From JAAYCI01 sp031551695 (lineage in GTDB: Bacteria; Bacillota; Clostridia; Oscillospirales; Ruminococcaceae): a stretch of DNA of 64,000 nt. A model generated the notes under the pieces. That model saw only the letters and a program-made list of their open reading frames with translations. It did no database searches and was not told the DNA's origin. The stretch covers positions 79,228-143,227 of the forward strand of contig JAVBNG010000020.1 in assembly GCA_031551695.1 (NCBI GenBank), read 5' to 3'. The translations under genes were made by a program, and so were the position numbers. This document shows, one piece after another, positions 43,725 through 50,455 of the stretch (positions are counted from its first letter, which is position 1; each line of letters begins with the position of its first letter).

Positions 43725-44792
43725 ATGGAAACGATGACCCAAAAGCATATTAAGCAAAGCAATCTGCTTGCGGTTTTCCGTGCGGTTTCAGAGCAGCCGC
43801 TCATTTCACGGCAGGAGATTGCCGCCCAAACAGGCATCAGCACCATGACGGTGGGCAAGGTGGTGGAGCTTTTCCGCCGTGAAAACTTGTTGCAAGAGGG
43901 AAAAAACCCTACCGTGCGCCCCGGCCGCAAAACAGGGCAAATCAGCCTGCGGGCGGACGATAAAAAAATGCTGATTTTGGACCTGAGCCAATACGATTTT
44001 AAATTTGGCGTTTTGAAGCTAGATTTAAACACGGAAGGCGAATTTCAAACCGTTTTCTGCCCGCCCGGCGGGGGATATTCCGAAACGCTGTCCGCTGCGA
44101 TGAAAAAGGCACGGGCACATATCACACATGTGAAGGGTGAGTTGCTCGGCGTGGGAGTTGTGGTGCCGGGTGTTTACGACGCCGGGGCGGACCGGGTCAT
44201 CAACAACCGCATTCCTGAGCTTGAAAAAGTGGGGCTGAAGGCCCTGGTTGCAGAGCATTTCCCCGCCGCGACCATCTTGGTGGACGAGGACGTCAACCAC
44301 TCCGCTCGCTATGTCTGCCACTCTGTGAAAGATGCGGAGAAAATTTTTTACACCTATGTGGGCAGGGGCGTGGGCGGCGCTATTTTTTATAACGGGAAGA
44401 CGTTTGAGGGCGCCCATGCTTATTCCGGCGAAATTGGCCAGTTGCACGCCGCGGACGGACGGACGGTAGAGGAAGCCGTGACCACGGAGCACCTCAAAAC
44501 CCTGCGGCCGGGCAAGGCGCTGGAAACCCATATTGCGGACACGGTAGAGATTTTGGCGGAGGCGTTCCGCAGCCTTGTGTGGATTATTGACCCGGAGCGC
44601 ATTTTGCTGGAGACGGAATATACTGCGGTGGCCCCGGATTTTGTCGACCGCGTAAAGGAGCGCTTTCTGGCAATTGCGCGGCCGGAGCGGGGGGAATACC
44701 TGCCGGATATATGCGGGGTGCAGAGCGGTGAACTGGCCCAAAGGGGCGCGGGCCTGGCTTTGATAGAAAGGTACCTGCAACGATTTTGCTAG
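43725..44792 (+). CDS. ROK family transcriptional regulator
   Basis: 355 residues. An N-terminal winged helix (about 8-65; I-S-R-Q-E-I-A-A-Q-T-G-I-S) is joined to a ROK sugar-kinase-like domain with G-V-G-V-V-V-P-G and Y-V-G-R-G-V-G-G-A motifs. The usual C-x-C-G-x-x-G-C zinc motif of the ROK family is absent: the corresponding loop contains no cysteines. It is the last gene of the GlcNAc operon and is its likely regulator, sensing GlcNAc or a phosphorylated form. It may bind the repeats at 35723. Confidence 0.82.
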   Translation: METMTQKHIKQSNLLAVFRAVSEQPLISRQEIAAQTGISTMTVGKVVELFRRENLLQEGKNPTVRPGRKTGQISLRADDKKMLILDLSQYDFKFGVLKLDLNTEGEFQTVFCPPGGGYSETLSAAMKKARAHITHVKGELLGVGVVVPGVYDAGADRVINNRIPELEKVGLKALVAEHFPAATILVDEDVNHSARYVCHSVKDAEKIFYTYVGRGVGGAIFYNGKTFEGAHAYSGEIGQLHAADGRTVEEAVTTEHLKTLRPGKALETHIADTVEILAEAFRSLVWIIDPERILLETEYTAVAPDFVDRVKERFLAIARPERGEYLPDICGVQSGELAQRGAGLALIERYLQRFC

Positions 44793-44876
44793 CCGCGCTT
44801 GGCGCAGACGGACAACGGGATTGCCCGCCCAAAGGCGACGAATACTTTTCGTCCGCGCGCGACGGGTGCCGCCACA

Positions 44877-45053
44877 TGGGTGTGCGGTCTGCGCGTTGTA
44901 AACGGCCGGCCTGAACTGGTAGCCCGGCGTGACGATGACTTTCGCTCCAACCTCCACCGCAAGGTCAATGTTGGCCGTCAGTTCATCGTCACTTTGCTCT
45001 GACGGCTGGTAATACTTGTGTGAAATAGAAATTGCCTCGTAAATTGGGCCGGC
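44877..45053 (-). pseudogene. Fragment of a BMP-family (nucleoside-binding) lipoprotein gene
   Basis: About 59 codons remain open on the minus strand. They read like the middle of a BMP/Med/PnrA-type binding protein: Y-Y-Q-P-S-E-Q-S-D, then A-G/V-E-V-G-A-K-V-I-V-T-P-G, then F-x-P-A-V-Y-N-A-Q. Two in-frame TAAs stand just upstream and the match is lost after H-P, so both ends of the gene are gone. The family binds nucleosides for Nup-type ABC importers. This suggests that a nucleoside importer was once located next to the present ribosyl-catabolic cluster. The flanking 84 bases to the ROK stop show no further clear homology. Confidence 0.7.
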
Positions 45054-45074
45054 ACTTTATTATATGTGTGAAAC

Positions 45075-45103
45075 TTGACAATAGCAGCTGGTTTTGTTAA
45101 TAT
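45075..45103 (+). promoter_or_regulatory. Predicted sigma-70 promoter upstream of tRNA-Ala
   Basis: Perfect TTGACA (45075-45080), 17-base spacer, TAATAT (45098-45103), about 120 bases before the tRNA gene. It is the only strong promoter on this strand in the gap. Confidence 0.7.
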
Positions 45104-45226
45104 GTTTGAGCATGCTTTATATGCCGCAGTATGGTGCCAAAGCGATTGCAACATCTCTGGCAGATAACTATTTGCTTAAAATCAGTTTATATTTCGGCAA
45201 AAATTTTCCATTTTCAAAATCAATAT

Positions 45227-45302
<76 letters not shown>

Positions 45303-45311
45303 AATCAAGAT

Positions 45312-45352
45312 AATCCGAACCCATTAATCCCTATTGGGGATGGGTTCGGATT
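45312..45352 (+). terminator. Terminator of the tRNA-Ala transcript
   Basis: AATCCGAACCCAT (45312-45324) and ATGGGTTCGGATT (45340-45352) form a perfect 13-bp stem, with a further short stem in the loop, and are followed by TTATCGTTT. Confidence 0.8.
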
Positions 45353-45396
45353 TATCGTTTATCTGGACGAATTAAAAGGCTTCAAATAGCGAACGA

Positions 45397-45453
45397 AATC
45401 CGATATGTCAAGGGTAAATGAACGGGCTACGCCCGCCCTTGACATATCGGATT
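45397..45453. repeat. Long perfect inverted repeat (18-bp arms) with inner stem
   Basis: AATCCGATATGTCAAGGG (45397-45414) and its exact reverse complement (45436-45453) enclose 21 bases that contain a second perfect stem, CGGGC-TAC-GCCCG (45423-45435). No T-run follows. It could form a cruciform or long RNA hairpin and lies in a non-coding scar. Confidence 0.8.
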
Positions 45454-45476
45454 CCTGTTTGCTTTTGTGCAATTAA

Positions 45477-45507
45477 GGGAGAAAAAGCCTAAGTGTGGCT
45501 TTCTCCC
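45477..45507 (-). terminator. Terminator of the 45523 small gene
   Basis: GGGAGAAA-AA-GCC pairs with GGCTTTCTCCC around a 7-base loop; on the minus strand it follows the small gene's stop closely. Confidence 0.6.
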
Positions 45508-45522
45508 CCTTGTGATTATGGG

Positions 45523-45771
45523 TTATTTATCTTTTCCCTGATTCTGTTTTTCCTCCCATTCGGCAAGACCCTTTTGACCTTCCTCGCTCTCATAATAGGC
45601 TTGCAGTTTGGGGAGTAGGCATCGGGCGAGAGATTCAAGCCGGGGGAAGAACTTGCCCAGCATCACGGAGGCTCCATCACGTTTCTTTCCGGCGTTAAGC
45701 GGAGTGATTTCTGAGAGAACTCGCTGAACTGCCGCCGCCTGTTTTGTCAGGTCAACTGACTGCTTGAACAC
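45523..45771 (-). CDS. Small protein of unknown function, probably 5'-truncated
   Basis: 82 residues from GTG 45771. The sequence is helical and charged, ending in E-K-Q-N-Q-G-K-D-K. The frame stays open for about 13 more codons upstream without ATG, TTG or GTG, reading H-I-P-T-W-V-F-K-Q, and no ribosome-binding site fits the GTG. The likely explanation is a truncated gene, or a start at a rare ATT codon behind GAGGG. I do not recognise the family. It has its own terminator and lies in the tRNA-linked scar. Confidence 0.45.
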   Translation of the reverse strand: MFKQSVDLTKQAAAVQRVLSEITPLNAGKKRDGASVMLGKFFPRLESLARCLLPKLQAYYESEEGQKGLAEWEEKQNQGKDK

Positions 45772-46188
45772 CCATGTTGGAATATGGCTTGTCCCTCGTT
45801 TCCTTTGTATTTAGCCGGCTATGATTATATTTTAGCAGTAAAAATGCAACCCCATGAACGCCCGGGAGGATCAGTTCATCAAATATCTCACCCGGCGCCT
45901 GGAAGAGTATTTATGTGTAAAAATGCACCCATTTAGGGAACCGATGGAAATTGGAGGTCCCGGCGGCCAACGGAGAGAAGCGCCAGAACTTGCCCGAATG
46001 CTGTGCCGGAAGATAGAAGGACCCCAGAAATGGCTTGCCTGGGACAGAGAGCCGGCTGCCCCAAGACCGGTGTGTGGATTTCATTCAGGGAAAATGCATA
46101 GGCACAAAAGCGGCCGGCTGTGAAAAGCCGCCGCGCATTTCCGCATTGAAATATCGCCTGCAATAATCGCTTTGCGCGCTTTTGCCGG

Positions 46189-47103
46189 TCATTTTGTATA
46201 GATATCCACTTCATGCCGTGTGGGAATGGAAGTTTGTGCTCCCTTGCGCGTTATGGCAATGCCCGCCGCAGTGTTCGCAAAAACAGCCGCCTGTGCCGGG
46301 CTCTTCCCCTCGGCAAGAGCTGTTACAAAAGCACCGTTGAAGCAGTCTCCCGCAGCTGTGGTATCCACCGGCCTATGCGTCGTGCCCGGCGTGAGAGTGG
46401 TGCCGCTATCATCCAGCAAAAGGCTGCCCCGACTGCCGACCGTTACCAATATACTTTTCACACCCGACGCGTGCAGCCGTGCCGCACCCTGCCGGATTTC
46501 CTCCATTGTGCCGCACGCACAGCCGCTGAGCCTTTCAAGCTCCGTTTCGTTAGGAGACAGGTAGTCGATGCACCTCATTGTCTCTGCCGGAATCATTCCT
46601 GGCGCCGGCGCCGGGTTTAAAATCACAGTCTTGCCAAGTACAGACGCTCTGTTTACCGCATACCACACTGCGCCGAGCGGGATTTCCAGTTGCAACACAA
46701 GGTAGTCGCATTGCCGAAAGGCGTCATCGTTCTCTTGCAGATATGCCACGTCGCACGCGTGGTTTGCCCCGGGAATCACCACGATGCTGTTGGCGCCGCC
46801 TTTGTCTACATTGATAACAGCTGTGCCGGTGGCCTGCCCCTGAACACGGCGGACAGCCCCCACATCCACGCCGGCTGCCGCAAGGTTATCTCTCAACTCC
46901 ACGCCCAGGTTATCGTCTCCCACACAGCCCAGCATGGCAACGTTGCCACCTAGCCGCGCAATGGCAAAAGCCTGGTTCGCACCCTTGCCCCCGGGCGTAT
47001 AGCGCAAGCTGTTTCCGATAACAGTTTCCCCGCTGCGCGGCAATCTGTCCATTCCCAGCACAATGTCCATATTCAGGCTGCCAACCACCAGAATCTTTTT
47101 CAT
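46189..47103 (-). CDS. rbsK: Ribokinase
   Basis: 304 residues of the PfkB family, typical ribokinase length. Substrate motifs N-M-D at 11-13 and G-G-K-G-A-N-Q-A near residue 39-45, and the catalytic D-T-T-A-A-G-D-C-F-N-G near residue 245-255 with the base Asp intact, are all present. It phosphorylates ribose at O5. It lies downstream of, and in the same direction as, the GntR regulator, with a hairpin between. It supplies the expected ribose-handling step for the ribosyl-bond cleaving enzymes encoded divergently. Confidence 0.9.
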   Translation of the reverse strand: MKKILVVGSLNMDIVLGMDRLPRSGETVIGNSLRYTPGGKGANQAFAIARLGGNVAMLGCVGDDNLGVELRDNLAAAGVDVGAVRRVQGQATGTAVINVDKGGANSIVVIPGANHACDVAYLQENDDAFRQCDYLVLQLEIPLGAVWYAVNRASVLGKTVILNPAPAPGMIPAETMRCIDYLSPNETELERLSGCACGTMEEIRQGAARLHASGVKSILVTVGSRGSLLLDDSGTTLTPGTTHRPVDTTAAGDCFNGAFVTALAEGKSPAQAAVFANTAAGIAITRKGAQTSIPTRHEVDIYTK

Positions 47104-47206
47104 ATTCTATTCCCACTCCTCATGATATGAGCCAACTTTGGGCATTCGCACACGCACCGGCAGCTTCTGTGCCGGTTTCGGCAAAAAAACCCGCTTTGCG
47201 AAGCCA

Positions 47207-47230
47207 ATCCCCCGGCGTTTGCCGGGGGAT
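47207..47230. terminator. Hairpin between the GntR regulator and ribokinase genes
   Basis: ATCCCCCGGC and GCCGGGGGAT form a perfect 10-bp stem with a GTTT loop. No clear T-run follows on the minus strand, so it may be an attenuator or mRNA-stabilising hairpin. Confidence 0.6.
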
Positions 47231-47262
47231 ATTACTTGCAGGAAATCCATTTGCCGTGCAGC

Positions 47263-48033
47263 CTAGGGGTTCATTACAAAACCATTTTCCGTCTGCTTCA
47301 GCGCAAAGCGAAAACGCACGTTGTCGCCGGACCAACTGGTGTTAGAATACTCCAAGGGGCGGCCGTCCTGCAAGTATGAAATCCCTTTCACAATCAGCAG
47401 CGGTGCATCATAGCTGGTTTTCAGCAATTCACGTTCGCTTTGGGTGGGACGCACCACTTCCAGGATGTCCTCCACGCGCACCGGTTTCATATGGTAATAG
47501 GCGTCCAGCGTGCGCGAAAGGGAGTTGTCAACCATTTGGCAACTTTCAAAGCCCGGCACGGTGGCCTCGCTAAGCCACGAACGGCCAATGGCAATGGGGC
47601 GCTCATCCAAAAAAAACAAGCGCTTCAGGTAAATCGCTTTCTCGTCCGGCCGCAACATCAGCCCTTCCACAATATTGGGATACGGCTCGTCCAGAAGGCG
47701 TTGCTCCAGCACCTCCGCTGTCATGGAAAACCCGTGTTGGCTAATGCGCTCTTCGAGCACCAGCGCATAGTTGAAATCGTGAACAAACGGCACCGGGTTC
47801 GCATTGATAAATGCACCCTTGCCGCGATATTTGGAGATGATACCATCCTTTTCCAGCTCTGCTAACGCTTGGCGCAGCGTAACACGGCTGACACTGTAAT
47901 ATTCCGCAAGATCCGACTCTGACGGCAACTGCTGGTATGCTTCCCACTCCTGGCGGCTGATGCGCTTCATCAAGTCCATTGCAATCTGGTAATACGCCGG
48001 AATCGGTGAATTCCGGTCCACATTCTGCGCCAT
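47263..48033 (-). CDS. GntR family (HutC/UTRA) transcriptional regulator
   Basis: 256 residues. Winged helix-turn-helix at about 10-75 (L-P-S-E-S-D-L-A-E-Y-Y-S-V-S-R), UTRA ligand domain at about 95-250. The ATG at 48033 has AAGGGGT upstream. It is divergent from the ribosyl-catabolic gene set and collinear with ribokinase. FrlR of the fructosamine system and NagR/YvoA belong to the same subfamily and sense phosphorylated sugars, so the effector may be a phosphorylated sugar product of the pathway. Confidence 0.88.
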   Translation of the reverse strand: MAQNVDRNSPIPAYYQIAMDLMKRISRQEWEAYQQLPSESDLAEYYSVSRVTLRQALAELEKDGIISKYRGKGAFINANPVPFVHDFNYALVLEERISQHGFSMTAEVLEQRLLDEPYPNIVEGLMLRPDEKAIYLKRLFFLDERPIAIGRSWLSEATVPGFESCQMVDNSLSRTLDAYYHMKPVRVEDILEVVRPTQSERELLKTSYDAPLLIVKGISYLQDGRPLEYSNTSWSGDNVRFRFALKQTENGFVMNP

Positions 48034-48128
48034 CCCAAACCCCTTCCGCCCCCATTTATGCACACCGCACATCCGCATAGCGGGCCCATCTCAATGCGCG
48101 TGTAGGCAAGCGCCTTTTCTTCCATTTC

Positions 48129-48157
48129 ATAATAATGGATTCGAATAACAATGTCAA
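48129..48157 (-). promoter_or_regulatory. Predicted sigma-70 promoter of the GntR-rbsK unit
   Basis: On the minus strand, perfect TTGACA (48157-48152), 17-base spacer, TATTAT (48134-48129). Confidence 0.72.
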
Positions 48158-48164
48158 ATGTATG

Positions 48165-48175
48165 GTATATTATAC
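48165..48175. promoter_or_regulatory. Candidate operator for the UTRA regulator
   Basis: Perfect palindrome GTATA-T-TATAC in the divergent promoter region, just upstream of the GntR -35 element. It resembles the palindrome at 11888 near the other UTRA gene. Confidence 0.5.
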
Positions 48176-48235
48176 AAGCTTACACCTTTTGCCCAAAAAA
48201 TAAACTCATTTCTTGGCGATAAAGCTGAAAAATGG

Positions 48236-48253
48236 CGTTTTTTGTAAAAAACG
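48236..48253. promoter_or_regulatory. 8-bp perfect inverted repeat before the + promoter
   Basis: CGTTTTTT-GT-AAAAAACG ends 11 bases before the -35 of the + strand promoter, a position suited to an activator or repressor. Confidence 0.4.
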
Positions 48254-48264
48254 GGAAAATTTTG

Positions 48265-48293
48265 TTTACAGAAAGAGCAACTTGTGCTAATAT
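48265..48293 (+). promoter_or_regulatory. Predicted sigma-70 promoter of the ribosyl-catabolic operon
   Basis: TTTACA (48265-48270), 17-base spacer, TAATAT (48288-48293) preceded by an extended-10 TGC. It places the transcription start near 48300. Confidence 0.75.
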
Positions 48294-48364
48294 CCAGACA
48301 TGTCAAGTATTCCTGTCTATATATTAATACATCTTTCATTTTTAGTTTCCGGGAGGGTTGTCCT

Positions 48365-49330
48365 ATTTCCAACTTATTGAGCGTTGTGGGGGCTGCCGCC
48401 GTGTGGGACTACCTGATTCCCGTGGAGGTTCTGCCGGACAAGGGCGGCATTGTGAAGGTGATGCAGGACTGCCCCGCGCCTCTGGCCGGGGGATGTGCGC
48501 CCAACACGGCCGCCGGGGTGCAGAAACTGTGCGGCTGCAACCCGAAGCTGTTCTACCCCATCGGCAGCGATTCAGTTGCGGACGGCGTGCCGGATGAATG
48601 GAAAAAGGCCGGGATTGATTGCGGCGGTGTTGTTGTAAACGAAAACGGACACAGCGGCCGCAGTTGGATATTCACCCAGCCGGACGGCACCACCATGTGC
48701 TTCGCCTACCCCGGCGTGGCGGACGCGACCGAGCCGGGCAAAATTGGCGAACTGGGCAAATGGGTTGTGATTGCACCCGTGTTCAACCAGTTCACGCGCC
48801 CCATTCTGGAGGAGGCGCTCCGGCAGAACAGCCACCTGGTGGTAACCGGTATTTGTTCGCCGGAAATCATCCCCTTCCTGCCAAAGCTGCATTGCCTTTT
48901 GGTGAACCAGCACGAAGCCGAAAAACTGTGCGGTTACCTCAACAAAAGCACGCTTCAGGGCCTTGCAGATTATTTGCCGGACACCATTTTGTATGTGACC
49001 AAGGGCAAGCGCGGCAGCAGCTTGCATTACAAAGGGCAGGTCTTTGAAATTCCGATAACACCGCCGGAGGCCACTGTGGACGTGACCGGTGCAGGTGATG
49101 CGTTTACCGCCGGGGTGGTGTTTGGCCTGATGAGCGGGTGCGAGCCGGTAGATTCGGCCTATATCGGCAGCTGCTGCGCCAGCTTTGCTGTCCAAGGCCT
49201 TGGCGGGCAAGCCGCCTTGGCCGATTGGCCCGCTGTGAAAAAACGCCTGCTGAGCCATGCGCCGGGTGTCATCAACAAAATCAGCCAGATTGCGGGCATG
49301 AACGGCAACGCGAATGCCAGCCATGAATAA
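48365..49330 (+). CDS. PfkB family carbohydrate kinase
   Basis: 321 residues if translation starts at ATT 48365. Motifs G-G-C-A-P-N-T-A-A and the catalytic D-V-T-G-A-G-D-A-F-T-A-G are intact, so this is an active ribokinase-type sugar kinase, possibly for ribose, fructosamine or a nucleoside-derived sugar. No ATG is available: an upstream GTG (48284) overlaps the promoter -10, and TTG 48377 lies 19 bases from the only ribosome-binding site. GGGAGGG at 48351-48357 sits seven bases before ATT 48365, where homologues would begin. First gene of the operon; an ADP-ribosylglycohydrolase-fold gene follows 20 bases later. Confidence 0.85.
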   Translation: MSNLLSVVGAAAVWDYLIPVEVLPDKGGIVKVMQDCPAPLAGGCAPNTAAGVQKLCGCNPKLFYPIGSDSVADGVPDEWKKAGIDCGGVVVNENGHSGRSWIFTQPDGTTMCFAYPGVADATEPGKIGELGKWVVIAPVFNQFTRPILEEALRQNSHLVVTGICSPEIIPFLPKLHCLLVNQHEAEKLCGYLNKSTLQGLADYLPDTILYVTKGKRGSSLHYKGQVFEIPITPPEATVDVTGAGDAFTAGVVFGLMSGCEPVDSAYIGSCCASFAVQGLGGQAALADWPAVKKRLLSHAPGVINKISQIAGMNGNANASHE

Positions 49331-49350
49331 CGCACAATACAGGAGGAACC

Positions 49351-50370
49351 ATGACAGACTACCAACGCACATTGGGCTGCCTTTACGGCATGGCCACCGG
49401 TGACGCTCTCGGCGTACCGTCTTCATTCCAGACAATTGGGCAAATCCGGCAGAAATGGGGATGGATCGACACTTTTTTGCCACCGGAAGACGACCATATC
49501 TATCACGCAGGCCTGAAAGCCGGGGAATATACCGATGACACCGAGCAGGCCTTGGCCCTGGCAAACAGCTTCATCCGCCACAGCAAGGTTGTGCCGGAAG
49601 ACCTGGTGGACGAAATCATCAAATGGGCCGACCGGGTAAAAGACAAATACGCAAGCCCCCTTGGCCCAAGCACCGAGCGGGCGCTGAAAGCCATCAAGGC
49701 CGGAACACCCATTTCCGAAAGCGGCAAAACTGGCAACACAAACGGCAGCGCTATGCGCATCAGTCCCGTGGGCATCATTCACGGGCTGCGCGGCTCCACT
49801 TTACAGGAACTTGTGGCCGATGTGCACCTGACATGCATGCCAACGCACAACACCACGGTTTGCGTCTCCAGCGCCGCCGCCATTGCGTGGGGCGTTGCCC
49901 TGTGCATGCGGGGCGAAACAGATTTGCATAAAATCGTGGCCGGCACCGTGGAAGCTGCGGACTATGGCGAAAAATTTGGCAACACCATCAGCGCGCCCAG
50001 CATCGGCAGGCGCATCGAGTGCATCTGCGGCATGGTGGAAAAATCCACCGGCGCAAAAGCCACTTTGGAAGAATTGTACGCCTTGTTCGGCGGCGGCGAT
50101 TTAGCGGCCGATTCGGTGCCGGTGGCCATCGGGCTGTTCCTGCTGGGCAAGGCGGACCCGAAAGACGTGAACGAATACTGCGTGAACATTGGCGGAGACT
50201 GTGACACCAATGCCGCCATGGCGGGGGCTATGGCAGGGGCATATTCCGGCGTGGACGCCGTGCCCGAAGCCTGGCGCACAACCATTGATAAAATGAATTC
50301 CGCAAACCTGCCCGATTACGCGCGGCGCCTTGTGGATGTTGCCTCTCGCTGGGCACCGGCCCCCGCCTGA
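49351..50370 (+). CDS. ADP-ribosylglycohydrolase-fold protein
   Basis: 339 residues of the DraG/ARH family. The magnesium-binding motifs are Y-T-D-D-T-E near residue 61-66 and G-G-D-C-D-T-N near residue 272-278, both intact, so it should be a catalytically competent hydrolase of a ribosyl N- or O-glycosidic bond. In an import operon with ribokinase and nucleoside enzymes it is more likely to act on a small metabolite than on ADP-ribosylated protein. A CAGGAGG site precedes the ATG. Confidence 0.87.
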   Translation: MTDYQRTLGCLYGMATGDALGVPSSFQTIGQIRQKWGWIDTFLPPEDDHIYHAGLKAGEYTDDTEQALALANSFIRHSKVVPEDLVDEIIKWADRVKDKYASPLGPSTERALKAIKAGTPISESGKTGNTNGSAMRISPVGIIHGLRGSTLQELVADVHLTCMPTHNTTVCVSSAAAIAWGVALCMRGETDLHKIVAGTVEAADYGEKFGNTISAPSIGRRIECICGMVEKSTGAKATLEELYALFGGGDLAADSVPVAIGLFLLGKADPKDVNEYCVNIGGDCDTNAAMAGAMAGAYSGVDAVPEAWRTTIDKMNSANLPDYARRLVDVASRWAPAPA

Positions 50371-50455
50371 CTTTCCTTTGTTGCTCAGCTCACCGCGGGT
50401 GGGCAGATATGCCAATATTGAACGTCTGTGGAAACACAGAAAAAAGGAGGAAAAG

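Larger units (their letters stand above)
45303..46188. other. Gene-poor scar region downstream of tRNA-Ala, 886 bases
   Basis: It contains the tRNA terminator, a long inverted repeat, a truncated small gene with its own terminator, and about 300 bases (45854-46140) with one weak 89-codon open frame that I do not recognise. Base composition differs from the surrounding GC-rich genes. The layout resembles remnants of an element integrated beside the tRNA. Confidence 0.45.
48034..48364. other. Divergent control region, 331 bases
   Basis: It separates the GntR regulator (-) from the PfkB kinase gene (+). It holds two strong divergent promoters (48129-48157 minus; 48265-48293 plus), a GTATA-T-TATAC palindrome and an 8-bp inverted repeat CGTTTTTT/AAAAAACG. 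The + leader is about 65 bases. It is AT-rich compared with the genes. Confidence 0.7.

Noticed and set aside
41703..43757. 684-codon open frame on the minus strand opposite the permease and nucleotidyltransferase genes
   Set aside because: It spans several real plus-strand genes with clear motifs. Its own sequence is His/Arg-rich with no recognisable domain.
45854..46123. 89-codon open frame on the plus strand in the tRNA scar
   Set aside because: No ribosome-binding site of quality apart from its own GGGAGGA inside the gene, no similarity recognised, and composition unlike neighbours. Left as part of the scar.
48284..48364. GTG 48284 as start of the PfkB kinase gene
   Set aside because: It overlaps the predicted -10 element and has no ribosome-binding site; the added residues look unlike a kinase N-terminus.
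48300..48380. Leader peptide of 26 codons from ATG 48300
   Set aside because: It would start at or before the predicted transcription start without a ribosome-binding site. No attenuator structure follows.
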